Source of the DNA: Amoebophilaceae bacterium
Lineage (GTDB): Bacteria; Bacteroidota; Bacteroidia; Cytophagales; Amoebophilaceae
Assembly: GCA_019744995.1 (NCBI GenBank)
Contig: JAIETQ010000024.1
Location: 1 to 53,438 of the forward strand
Reading direction: 5' to 3'
DNA: 53,438 nucleotides
Shown: one piece after another, positions 31,475 through 40,283 of the stretch
How positions within the stretch are numbered: position 1 is the stretch's first letter
Layout: the number at the start of each line of letters is the position of its first letter
The notes under the pieces: generated by a model
The model's input: the letters and a program-made list of their open reading frames with translations, nothing else
What the model was told of the DNA's origin: nothing
Databases searched by the model: none
Position numbers and translations under genes: made by a program

Positions 31475-31801
31475 ATGACAGACCTTATCGTAAACAAGCG
31501 CATTGAAAAAAGGGGGATGATCGGTCCTCTCTATATATACGAAGCGTTATTTTTGGCCATTTTAACGATGGCCTACTTTTTTGTGCTGGTGGTCTTGAAT
31601 TTTATCTTTCATGTGAGCAAGCTTTGGGTATTAACCTGTCCGGCTTTGTTTTTTATGGTCTTATTTTTTCTTGTTTTCTTTAGAAAAAGTAGCAACCCCA
31701 CCTATATATGCTCTCGGTTTGCTTTTTACCGGCAGCCCAAACACCTAGATACTAAATATGGAACCCTATGTCACAAGCTAACACAAAAAGAGACTACATA
31801 G
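31475..31801 (+). CDS. traF: Conjugation protein TraF (DUF4133-like)
   Basis: 108 aa, N-terminal IVNKRIEKRGMIGPLYIYEALF and two TM helices, ends inside the traG start. Confidence 0.7.
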   Translation: MTDLIVNKRIEKRGMIGPLYIYEALFLAILTMAYFFVLVVLNFIFHVSKLWVLTCPALFFMVLFFLVFFRKSSNPTYICSRFAFYRQPKHLDTKYGTLCHKLTQKETT

Positions 31802-34209
31802 AAGAGTTGATTCCCATTCATGAGTTAAGCGAGGAGTTGATCATTTTAGCTGATGGCGCGGTAGCTATTGGCTATAAACTGCATTTATGGCCAGATGAAG
31901 GAGTAGATGAGCAGACCTATAGGAGTCATATAGACTTGCTGTCCAAAACCATTCGAAAGTTTCCAGCTGGTACAGTCGTACAACAAATAGATGCCTATAC
32001 CCCCACCGCTTTTGAAGTGGATCCATCTTATAAATTTGTTAATTTCTTTCACAAAAAGCAGTTTCATTATTACAAAGACCATACCTTTTTGGCGCATACT
32101 ACCTATCTATTTATTATTTGTAGCCCCTTTACCACCGTTATAGATCCACACCTTACGATTTTTTCTACCCGCAATCGAGGGATCTTAGATCCCTTTAAAG
32201 AGTTATCCACTACCATTGATAAGGTAAGAAAGTGTGGCAACGAATATCTAATGTCCTTGCCCGAACGATGGTCTGCTACACAGATGGAAGCAGCTGATCA
32301 TTTATCGCTGATCCATGGTTGGTTAAATCTAGACTTTAGCGGTGGTGTATCGGGTTTAGAACATGGTATCACCAATACCAAAGGGGCTTTTAAGGTAGGC
32401 AATAAGCATTGTACCCTGGTTTCTATGCATAGCCAGTCTGGAGAACCCAACTATTGTGGCAAAAACAACCTAGGTAGTAGCGGCGGGGTAACCGTCCCTT
32501 TTACTTGGAATATGAGCCATTATATGAACTTTCCTCATATAACCATTCAAGCCTTACAAGTCTACAGCACAGAAGATTTTTTACAAAGCCGCACCAAAGA
32601 ATTGCAATGGACCCAAGGGATGAAAAACAGCGACCGTGGCCTGCGCAATGTCAACCAAGACCTAGGGGAGCTGATTGCCTTTGAAGAGGCTATGCGTCAA
32701 CAAGAAGAGATTATCGTCTACCTCAACTATTTGGTTTTGGTCTATGATGCCGATGCTAGGCGGCTAGGTAGACAGGTAGAGGTGGTCAAAAAAGAGTTTA
32801 AGAAACTAGACATGTTGCCTTTTGTGGAAGATTATGACGCCGCTAACCTGTTTTTTGCATCCATGCCAGGTTGTGCCGCTCAGCTCTATCGAGGCCAACC
32901 TATGGCGCTTAAAACCGCTTTGTGTTACTTTAACAGTTGCACCCCCATGCAAGGAGATAAAACCGGTATTTTGTTGGCCAATAGGCAAGAAGTGCCCATC
33001 TATTATGATCCGTTTAACCTAAGTTTAGACAACCAAAATGCCTTTATCTTTGGCCCCTCAGGTTCCGGTAAATCATTTTTTAATGGCAAGATGATTAAAG
33101 ATAGGTTTCAAGCGGGTCATATTGTTATTGTTATTGATAGTGGTGGAACCTATAGAAGACTTTTTGAGGTGTTAGGGGGTAAGTATATTGAATACAGCTC
33201 AGAGACCCCGCTTTATTTAAATCCCTTTTTAATTAAGGCCAATCGCCAGGGTTGCTTTAAGCCAGATCTGAATAAAATAACTTTTTTGGTCCAATTTATA
33301 GGGAAAATATGGAAGGGAGATTTAAATACACATCCTATGGATGAGGTAGAAAAAGCCCTGCTAGCCAAATGGATTGTAGCCTATTATGCTTCATTAACAA
33401 GTGAAAGTGTGCCCTGTCTTACGCAATTTTATAATTTTTTAAAAAAAATGTTAGAAGATCCGGATGATCCAGAGGTACATAAGCTGATCGAACAAGATCT
33501 TTTTAGTTTTTATGATTTCTTTATCGTGCTAGAGCCCTTTGCTTATGGGATGTATAGAGACCACTTTAATTCAGATAAGAAAGAACATTTAGGGGACCAT
33601 AGATTGGTTTGCTTTGAGTTAGAGGCTATAAAAAATAATCCAAAGCTCTATCCGCTGGTGGTGCAGGTGTTGTTTGATTTTGCTTTTGAAATGGTTGCTA
33701 ATAATCCAGATGCCATCAAATTTATAGACATTGAAGAGGGATGGACCATGTTGAATGATTATTCAGAAGAAAACATTGAAGCCTTTTTTAGGAAAGGAAG
33801 AAAGACCAAAACCTCTATCCGCATCATTACCCAAAATATAGATGAAATCAAGGGATCCAAAATAGCAGGCGCTATGAAAAACAATGCCTCTAACTTTATC
33901 TTACTCTATAATGACAAACAATCTACCAGAGAGGAAATTGGGGATTTTTTAGGTATGAATGCATTTGATATGGAAAAATACAGCAGCTTAAGGAGGAAAA
34001 ATGGAAATAATGGCTATAGAGAGGTGTTTATTAAAGCGATGAGTGAGGCTCAGGTATATGTAGTGCATACCTCCCTGTGGGACCATGCACTCTTAACCTC
34101 TAGGCCCGATGAAAGGAATAGGATCACCCATCTAATTCAAGAAAAAGGGGATCATCTGTTAGGTATTGCCGGTTGGGTATCGGAACAAATGCAGTTTGCT
34201 ATTAAATAA
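31768..34209 (+). CDS. traG: TraG-family (VirB4-like) conjugation ATPase
   Basis: 813 aa, Walker A FGPSGSGKSFFNGKM, Walker B-like IKFIDIEEGW, late motif SIRIITQNIDEIKGS. Confidence 0.92.
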   Translation: MSQANTKRDYIEELIPIHELSEELIILADGAVAIGYKLHLWPDEGVDEQTYRSHIDLLSKTIRKFPAGTVVQQIDAYTPTAFEVDPSYKFVNFFHKKQFHYYKDHTFLAHTTYLFIICSPFTTVIDPHLTIFSTRNRGILDPFKELSTTIDKVRKCGNEYLMSLPERWSATQMEAADHLSLIHGWLNLDFSGGVSGLEHGITNTKGAFKVGNKHCTLVSMHSQSGEPNYCGKNNLGSSGGVTVPFTWNMSHYMNFPHITIQALQVYSTEDFLQSRTKELQWTQGMKNSDRGLRNVNQDLGELIAFEEAMRQQEEIIVYLNYLVLVYDADARRLGRQVEVVKKEFKKLDMLPFVEDYDAANLFFASMPGCAAQLYRGQPMALKTALCYFNSCTPMQGDKTGILLANRQEVPIYYDPFNLSLDNQNAFIFGPSGSGKSFFNGKMIKDRFQAGHIVIVIDSGGTYRRLFEVLGGKYIEYSSETPLYLNPFLIKANRQGCFKPDLNKITFLVQFIGKIWKGDLNTHPMDEVEKALLAKWIVAYYASLTSESVPCLTQFYNFLKKMLEDPDDPEVHKLIEQDLFSFYDFFIVLEPFAYGMYRDHFNSDKKEHLGDHRLVCFELEAIKNNPKLYPLVVQVLFDFAFEMVANNPDAIKFIDIEEGWTMLNDYSEENIEAFFRKGRKTKTSIRIITQNIDEIKGSKIAGAMKNNASNFILLYNDKQSTREEIGDFLGMNAFDMEKYSSLRRKNGNNGYREVFIKAMSEAQVYVVHTSLWDHALLTSRPDERNRITHLIQEKGDHLLGIAGWVSEQMQFAIK

Positions 34210-34217
34210 CGGAATAC

Positions 34218-35039
34218 ATGCGCTATGCTTCGGTTTATTATGTAAAAGATGGGATCTGGGGGTTTATGCAAGATATATGTGACACAAACTCTATCATTGC
34301 CCTTCTTTTAATTCCTACTTTTTTGGGTCTTTACTTTTGCTTCTATTATGCCAAAGAAGGATTACAAGGTCAAAGTATCCAGTCGTTGGTAATCAATATT
34401 TTATCAAAAGGAATGTGTCTTATTGGTTTTATTTGTTATTTTGAAGAGATCATGGGCTTATTGGACCGCATGGTAGTGGGCATCATGGATCTATGGAAGA
34501 TAAATGAGCAAATAAGTGTCTATTTAACAGAAACAAAAGATGCATTAACGGAAGCAAGCAGTGTATGGTATACCTATGGGATCGACATGATACCCTCTCA
34601 TTACCATGCGATAAAAAAAGTATCTTTGGGGGTAGTTCAACTGTTTGTGCGGGGTGTCCTGCATGCCTTTAGGGGGTATCTATTGGTTTTTTCTACCCAA
34701 TTGGGGCCGCTGGCGGTTGCTATGGCTGCGCTTCCTGGTCGTTATGCTGGGGTAGCTGCCCATTGGTTTAGTTTACAAATTTCTTTTTTTATTTGGGGAT
34801 TAACACTTTCTTTAATGGATGTTATGTTGGCCAAATTAAAATTTTTAACTATAATTATAGACAACCCTTCTATGATGGAGTTAGCGGCTTTGGCAGCCTT
34901 GATGTTGATGTATGTGGTGGTTTCAACAGCAACAGCGCTATACATTGGAGGGGTAGTGGGTAGACCTATTTTTAATGCTACCGGTAATTTTTTTACCAAT
35001 CAACTTATATCAGGAGGCAATAAGCTGTATAAATTTTAA
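34218..35039 (+). CDS. traJ: TraJ-like (VirB6-type) polytopic membrane protein
   Basis: Multiple TM helices; AMAALPGRYAGVAAHWFSLQISFFIWGLTLSLMDVM; immediately after traG. Confidence 0.65.
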   Translation: MRYASVYYVKDGIWGFMQDICDTNSIIALLLIPTFLGLYFCFYYAKEGLQGQSIQSLVINILSKGMCLIGFICYFEEIMGLLDRMVVGIMDLWKINEQISVYLTETKDALTEASSVWYTYGIDMIPSHYHAIKKVSLGVVQLFVRGVLHAFRGYLLVFSTQLGPLAVAMAALPGRYAGVAAHWFSLQISFFIWGLTLSLMDVMLAKLKFLTIIIDNPSMMELAALAALMLMYVVVSTATALYIGGVVGRPIFNATGNFFTNQLISGGNKLYKF

Positions 35040-35080
35040 ACCTGTGCATAACCCGCATCTAATGATCAAAACCTATCACC

Positions 35081-35740
35081 ATGTCTAGCGTAGATTCTTT
35101 TAATAGTAGAAAGATAGGGATACTTATACAGCGTATTCAATACCTGTTTATTATGGTTACCATAACCTTAACCGGGTTGGTTTGCTTTTTTGCTTTTAAA
35201 TGGTTTAGTGTTTCTAATCAGGATGCGGTTTATTTTGTAACCCCAGAAGGGACCTATTGCAGTAAAAAAAGAAGCTACGCCATTCGTTGTGAGGAGTTTG
35301 AAATAGAAAACTTTGCCATTCAGTTTATGAAGCATGCTTTCGAAAATAATGAATATACCTATGAAGATCATTTGAATGCAGCACTAAGCGTTATGGATAG
35401 AAAAAGCGGATTGCTCTTAAAGAGTAAGTTTAATGAAGATAATCTTTTTGACCTATATAGGAATTACAATGGGATTTCTACCTTATCTATAGATAGTTTT
35501 CAGGCTAATATGGAAGATTATCCCTATGAAGTGGTCATGTTTTATACCGTTAAAATGGATTTTCTAGGCTTAGAAGCTAAAAAGATAGTAGGAGAGGGGG
35601 GTAAAAAAGTTTCGGGTGGTGTCTATTTTAAGCTTAAGACTACCCATAGAAGTAAAGAGAACCCCTATGGTTTGTGTATTACACATTTTAGTTTCGTAGA
35701 TTATAAACATAAAGATAATGATGGTAAAGGTAGTAAGTAG
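35081..35740 (+). CDS. traK: TraK-like (VirB8-type) protein
   Basis: 219 aa, short cytoplasmic N-terminus, one TM helix, periplasmic domain; position between TraJ and TraN. Confidence 0.65.
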   Translation: MSSVDSFNSRKIGILIQRIQYLFIMVTITLTGLVCFFAFKWFSVSNQDAVYFVTPEGTYCSKKRSYAIRCEEFEIENFAIQFMKHAFENNEYTYEDHLNAALSVMDRKSGLLLKSKFNEDNLFDLYRNYNGISTLSIDSFQANMEDYPYEVVMFYTVKMDFLGLEAKKIVGEGGKKVSGGVYFKLKTTHRSKENPYGLCITHFSFVDYKHKDNDGKGSK

Positions 35741-36512
35741 GTTGGCTTTTTTATTTCTATTTGGTTTTAAGACTAGTGTGGTATCTAATGATTTATTGAT
35801 GCCCGCCTCTTTAAAAGAGGTAAAAGTGGCTCATCAGTATATCAGCACCTTGCTATTTGATGAAGAGGTTAAAGAAGTATTGCTTGCCAGCAAGGAATAT
35901 GTTGCCAATGTGCATAAAAATATTATTTTACTCCGAGCCATAAAATTCAATACCGCACCTACTTCTATAGTAGTGCTTTTTAAAAGCGGTAAGCAAATTT
36001 TTAATGGTCTTTTATCTACCACCCAGGAACCCCAAGAGGTCTATGATTATAGAACAGGGCAAGCCGTTGGCGAAGAAGCTCCCCAACAAGATCCAAGCCT
36101 AGCTAAAAAGATTCATTATTTGAAAAAGCTACCTCAAGCCTATTGTTGTAAAGGCATCCATACAAAATATTATAGCATTGCATTGACCAATGTCTTTCAT
36201 GATGAGCGGTATACCTATTTAAAAGTGCATATAGAAAATAAGACTGCCTTAAAATTTGATCTTTTTGAAGCTTCTTTTCAACATATTAACAACAAAAAAA
36301 GTAGAATTTTGGTAGATCCTGTCTATCAATTAGCGGATTGTTCTGTTCCAGCTTATGGAGCTAAAACCCTTGTTTATGTTTTACCACGGTATACTACGCA
36401 TAAATCGGGTAGGTTGTTGGTCTCCTTTGCTGAGCAATCGGGTGCTCGTGTGTTTAATTTATCTATTCCTGGACGTATCATTTTGAAAGCTAGGTATTAT
36501 GCAAACCAATAA
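35718..36512 (+). CDS. traN: TraN-like (DUF4138, VirB9-type) exported protein
   Basis: Signal peptide, VHKNIILLRAIKFNTAPTSIVVLFKSGKQIFNGLL, DERYTYLKVHIENKTALKFDL. Confidence 0.65.
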   Translation: MMVKVVSRLAFLFLFGFKTSVVSNDLLMPASLKEVKVAHQYISTLLFDEEVKEVLLASKEYVANVHKNIILLRAIKFNTAPTSIVVLFKSGKQIFNGLLSTTQEPQEVYDYRTGQAVGEEAPQQDPSLAKKIHYLKKLPQAYCCKGIHTKYYSIALTNVFHDERYTYLKVHIENKTALKFDLFEASFQHINNKKSRILVDPVYQLADCSVPAYGAKTLVYVLPRYTTHKSGRLLVSFAEQSGARVFNLSIPGRIILKARYYANQ

Positions 36513-37386
36513 GGTATATATCATCTTTGGCGTAATAGCGGCATTTTTAGCTGGGGTTAAGCTATTTTTAGGGGGTGGTGTAAGCAACAAGAACCATTCG
36601 GTTGGTATGGAAATTCCTAATTTTAAGGAAGAAAAAAAACAGGTACGCAAAAGAAATTTGTTGAAAGAATATGATCGATCCATGGATGATACCTCCCATG
36701 CATTGAGCAAAAAAACGACTAAGAAAACTTTTTCTGCTTTTTCCCATATGTTTCAAGAGAAACCTCAGCCAGAAGAAGCTAAAAAAGATAGCGTGCCACT
36801 ACCTCCGCTGGTTAAAAAGATAGCAGCCGTTGTGCAACCTGTTGCTGTTACAGAGGAAGCTGAGGAATCGGTTTGGTTTTTTTCTTATAAAGACAAAGAA
36901 GATAGCCAGGAAGATAGGCCTCGTCGGGGTGCAACTGCTACCCAAGAGCTTACTTCTAAATTTTATGAGGCTTTTTTAGATGAAGAGCAAAAAGTTACCC
37001 ATGGCAGCTCTATGGTATTAAAACTAAAAGAAAATTGTACCCTACGGGGTGTGGAGTTAAAGGCTGGAACGGTACTCTATGGACAGGTTAGCTTTATGCA
37101 AAATAGAATTTTAGTGACCATTAATGTGGCAAAATACCGGGGTAAGACTAGGCCCGTACAGCTCTGTTGTTATGATACCGATTTTTTACTGGGGCTATTC
37201 TGCAAAGGCGTACATCCCGTAATCGAATCACAAGGAAATAAATTGTTGGGTAAAATGGGTGAATTCAGTGATTCTAAAGCGATTCAAGCCGCTGAAAAAG
37301 TAGCCGCTGAGGTAATCCAAGGGGTGACTAAAACCAAGACCTTTAAGTTGTTACAAGGCAGAAGCTGTTATGTATGTGAACGGTAA
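36499..37386 (+). CDS. traM: TraM-like (VirB10-type) protein
   Basis: N-terminal TM, proline/charge-rich linker, C-terminal LKENCTLRGVELKAGTVLYGQVSFMQNRILVTI. Confidence 0.7.
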   Translation: MQTNKVYIIFGVIAAFLAGVKLFLGGGVSNKNHSVGMEIPNFKEEKKQVRKRNLLKEYDRSMDDTSHALSKKTTKKTFSAFSHMFQEKPQPEEAKKDSVPLPPLVKKIAAVVQPVAVTEEAEESVWFFSYKDKEDSQEDRPRRGATATQELTSKFYEAFLDEEQKVTHGSSMVLKLKENCTLRGVELKAGTVLYGQVSFMQNRILVTINVAKYRGKTRPVQLCCYDTDFLLGLFCKGVHPVIESQGNKLLGKMGEFSDSKAIQAAEKVAAEVIQGVTKTKTFKLLQGRSCYVCER

Positions 37387-37414
37387 AGCAACGATTAAAC
37401 AAGTATAAATAATT

Positions 37415-38281
37415 ATGGTAAAATTTAAAAAAGTGTATGGGATAATTGGGGTGTTCTGTATAGGTAGCATACTATTAATGCATCCTAAGGTGTTTGGGGG
37501 GCGACATAAAATAAACTTTAAAATAAAAAAACCTATTGCACCGAGTGAACCATCAGGATCTGTAGTAAAAACGTGTAAGTGGGTTAAGAATCAGGTTACC
37601 TCAGCTTTTGATCCTGAGACACCAAAGCAGGTGTTACAGCAGGTTAGGAATGCTATCCTTAAATATAATCAAAAGGCTAAAATTAAGGATGAGGCTATCA
37701 AGAAATTTGATAAACAATTGGTTCACAATATGCGTAAGGTTAGTGGTGGAAGTCTAAGCTTCAATAACTCGCGTGATAAGCTTATTAAGCATTTAGACAG
37801 GTTTACAAACCATTTATCTGATTTAAAATCAATTGCCACTGCTGATCAAAAAAAGATTTCGAAGTTATTAGAGACGCGCATGGAATTGTGTTATAAATCA
37901 GATAAAGAGGTAACAGGTAGAAAAATTGAGTTGGTTAAATATTATAGAGAAAAAGCTGAGGAACTAGATAAATACAATAAATTGTTAAAAGCACAATTCT
38001 CCAATTATTTTGGCGCAGATGGTAAGAGGGGGCAATTTATAGGTGGTGATGACGCTGCTGAACCAGCGCAAACGCTAACAGCTAGCCAGCAGTTACAATT
38101 ATATAATTTGATAGAAAAAAATGAGATCAAAGCCATGAAACTAAAAGAAAAAACGATAAAGCTATACCAAGAGGTTTGTACCATGACCGAAATAGAAAAG
38201 CAAGATATAGCCGCACAGCAAGATAAGAGGGCTTTTATCGATATGATTGACCAAGAGCTCGCAGTGAGAGCCCCGCACTAA
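37415..38281 (+). CDS. Exported alpha-helical protein at the end of the tra cluster, unknown
   Basis: Signal-like YGIIGVFCIGSILLMHPKVFGG followed by helical, charged sequence. Confidence 0.6.
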   Translation: MVKFKKVYGIIGVFCIGSILLMHPKVFGGRHKINFKIKKPIAPSEPSGSVVKTCKWVKNQVTSAFDPETPKQVLQQVRNAILKYNQKAKIKDEAIKKFDKQLVHNMRKVSGGSLSFNNSRDKLIKHLDRFTNHLSDLKSIATADQKKISKLLETRMELCYKSDKEVTGRKIELVKYYREKAEELDKYNKLLKAQFSNYFGADGKRGQFIGGDDAAEPAQTLTASQQLQLYNLIEKNEIKAMKLKEKTIKLYQEVCTMTEIEKQDIAAQQDKRAFIDMIDQELAVRAPH

Positions 38282-39951
38282 TTTTTCAATTTCTCCAGCT
38301 GTGCTTCGATAACCTCATCTTCAATTTTTTCAAATAACAATAGAGGAGGCGCTAATCGATCGCCCGCCTGTAATAAATGTTTGACCGATACCCCATCCCA
38401 GTCCATTGTTTTCAAGCCTAAGAGGAGCGCCATCTTATCGCTTGTATAGGGTAAGAAAGGTTTTATCAACAAGGCTATAGTAGCGATAAGCTGTAGCGTA
38501 ACATGCAACACACTTCCAGCTACTGCTGGATTGGTTTTAAGTGCAGCCCATGGTTTTTGTTCGGCTAAATATTTATTGCCTAAAGTGGCATAGTGCATAC
38601 AGGATTGAAGCCCCTCCTTAAATCTAAATTGTTCGATAGCGCTACCTACTTTCTCAAAAGCCAGTTGTAGGGTAGCAAATAGTTGTTCGTCGCTGGCATG
38701 GGGCGTGGTGTAAGCAGGCATTTTGCCATCAAAATGTTGGTGTACCAAGCTGACCGTTCTATGGACTAGATTACCTAAATTGGCTACCAGTTCGTTGTTG
38801 TTTTTAGCTTGAAAATCTTTCCAGGTAAAGTCACTATCCTTCTGTTCGGGAGCAATCGAACAAAGCACATAACGCAGGACATCTTGTTTGTCTTTGAAGG
38901 TTGCTACATATTCATGTAGCCAAATGGCATGGTTTTTAGAGGTAGAAAATTTGCTACCTTCTAGGTTTAAAAATTCATTGGCGACGATCTCTTTAGGTAA
39001 AATAAATGCTCCATGGGCTTTAAGCATCACAGGAAAGATGATGGCATGAAATACAATATTGTCTTTTCCAAGAAAATGAACCAAATCAGTGGTTGGGTCT
39101 TGCCAAAAAGGCTCCCAAGCGGTCTGTTGTTGAGCGGCCCATTCTTTGGTGGCGCTGATATACCCAATGGGGGCATCAAACCAAACATATAGTACTTTAT
39201 CTTTACCTTCTGGTAAGGGAACGGTCACTCCCCATGTGAGATCTCTGGTTATGGCTCGTTTTTGTAGGCCATGGGTTAGCCAACTTTTGCATTGGCCATA
39301 GACGTTGGTTTTAGCGGGTTTATTTTCTGCTAGGATCCATCTTTTGAGCCACGCTTCATATTGGTCTAAGGGTAAAAACCAATGGCTGGTGGGTTGTAAG
39401 ATGGGTCGGTGGCCACTAATTGAGGAGGTTGGATTGATAAGCTCTTCGGGACTGAGTGTGGTGCCACAACTTTCGCATTGGTCTCCATAGGCATTGGGGT
39501 TGTTGCAGTGAGGGCAGCTTCCTTTAAGGTATCGGTCTGCTAGGAATTGTTTGTGGATGGGGTCGTAGTATTGCTGGGTTTCATGGACTTCAAGGAGTGA
39601 TTTTTGGTGTAGGGTGGTGAAAAAATCAGCGGCGGTTTTATGGTGGGTAGGAGAGGAGGTTCTTGCAAAGATATCATAACTGATGGCAAGGTCTTCTAAT
39701 GCTTTTTTGTTTAAAGCATGGTATTTATCTACTATTGCTTGAGGGGTGGCGTTTTCTTGTTGTGCGCGAATGGTAATAGGTACGCCGTGTTCATCTGAAC
39801 CACTGATAAAGAGGACGGTGGCTTTTTTTTGTCTCCAGTAGCGCGCATAAATATCGGCTGGGAGATGTGCTCCGGCTACATGGCCTAGGTGAATGGGGCC
39901 ATTGGCATAGGGCAGTGCAGCGGTAATGGTATATCTTTTGGTTGGGTTCAT
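38278..39951 (-). CDS. metG: Methionyl-tRNA synthetase (short form)
   Basis: ALPYANGPIHLGHVAGAHLPADIYARY, FISGSDEHGVPI, zinc cysteines CPHCNNPNAYGDQCESC, KFSTSKNHAIW. Confidence 0.96.
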   Translation of the reverse strand: MNPTKRYTITAALPYANGPIHLGHVAGAHLPADIYARYWRQKKATVLFISGSDEHGVPITIRAQQENATPQAIVDKYHALNKKALEDLAISYDIFARTSSPTHHKTAADFFTTLHQKSLLEVHETQQYYDPIHKQFLADRYLKGSCPHCNNPNAYGDQCESCGTTLSPEELINPTSSISGHRPILQPTSHWFLPLDQYEAWLKRWILAENKPAKTNVYGQCKSWLTHGLQKRAITRDLTWGVTVPLPEGKDKVLYVWFDAPIGYISATKEWAAQQQTAWEPFWQDPTTDLVHFLGKDNIVFHAIIFPVMLKAHGAFILPKEIVANEFLNLEGSKFSTSKNHAIWLHEYVATFKDKQDVLRYVLCSIAPEQKDSDFTWKDFQAKNNNELVANLGNLVHRTVSLVHQHFDGKMPAYTTPHASDEQLFATLQLAFEKVGSAIEQFRFKEGLQSCMHYATLGNKYLAEQKPWAALKTNPAVAGSVLHVTLQLIATIALLIKPFLPYTSDKMALLLGLKTMDWDGVSVKHLLQAGDRLAPPLLLFEKIEDEVIEAQLEKLKN

Positions 39952-40000
39952 GGTTTTTGTAAAATTTATTTTTATATACTATTTTATATCTCCTTTCTGC

Positions 40001-40156
40001 AATGCCTTTACGCGACTGGAGCAAAAAGCGCCTAAAAAAATTTGTAAGAAAATCTGATCAGAGCCAGCTATTGAGCTCCGCAGGAGCGACCTCAGCTGGC
40101 TCAGGATTTTCTTACAAATTTCGGCGCCTTTTTGTTCTGGAGCGATAGAGTTTTTT
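40001..40156. repeat. Long palindromic element, copy 3 (best preserved)
   Basis: Core 40061-40102 identical to copies 1 and 2; arms aaatttgtaagaaaatct / gattttcttacaaattt are perfectly complementary. Confidence 0.88.
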
Positions 40157-40158
40157 TG

Positions 40159-40188
40159 CATACTTTTTTTGCGGTCAAAAAAAGTATG
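40159..40188. terminator. Perfect stem-loop upstream of metG and downstream of leuS
   Basis: catacttttttt-gcggtc-aaaaaaagtatg. Confidence 0.6.
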
Positions 40189-40283
40189 AGGCCTCCCCGG
40201 CGAGGGGGTTTACAGTGATACTAACAATAAATGTACACATACTTTAATCGTTCAAGAACAAAAAGTACCGTAATGGCATTTTT

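Noticed and set aside
39791-40161. Minus-strand ORFs MLQSRKG... and MQKNSIAPEQK... over repeat copy 3
   Set aside because: Translations of the palindromic repeat and metG 5' region in the wrong frame.
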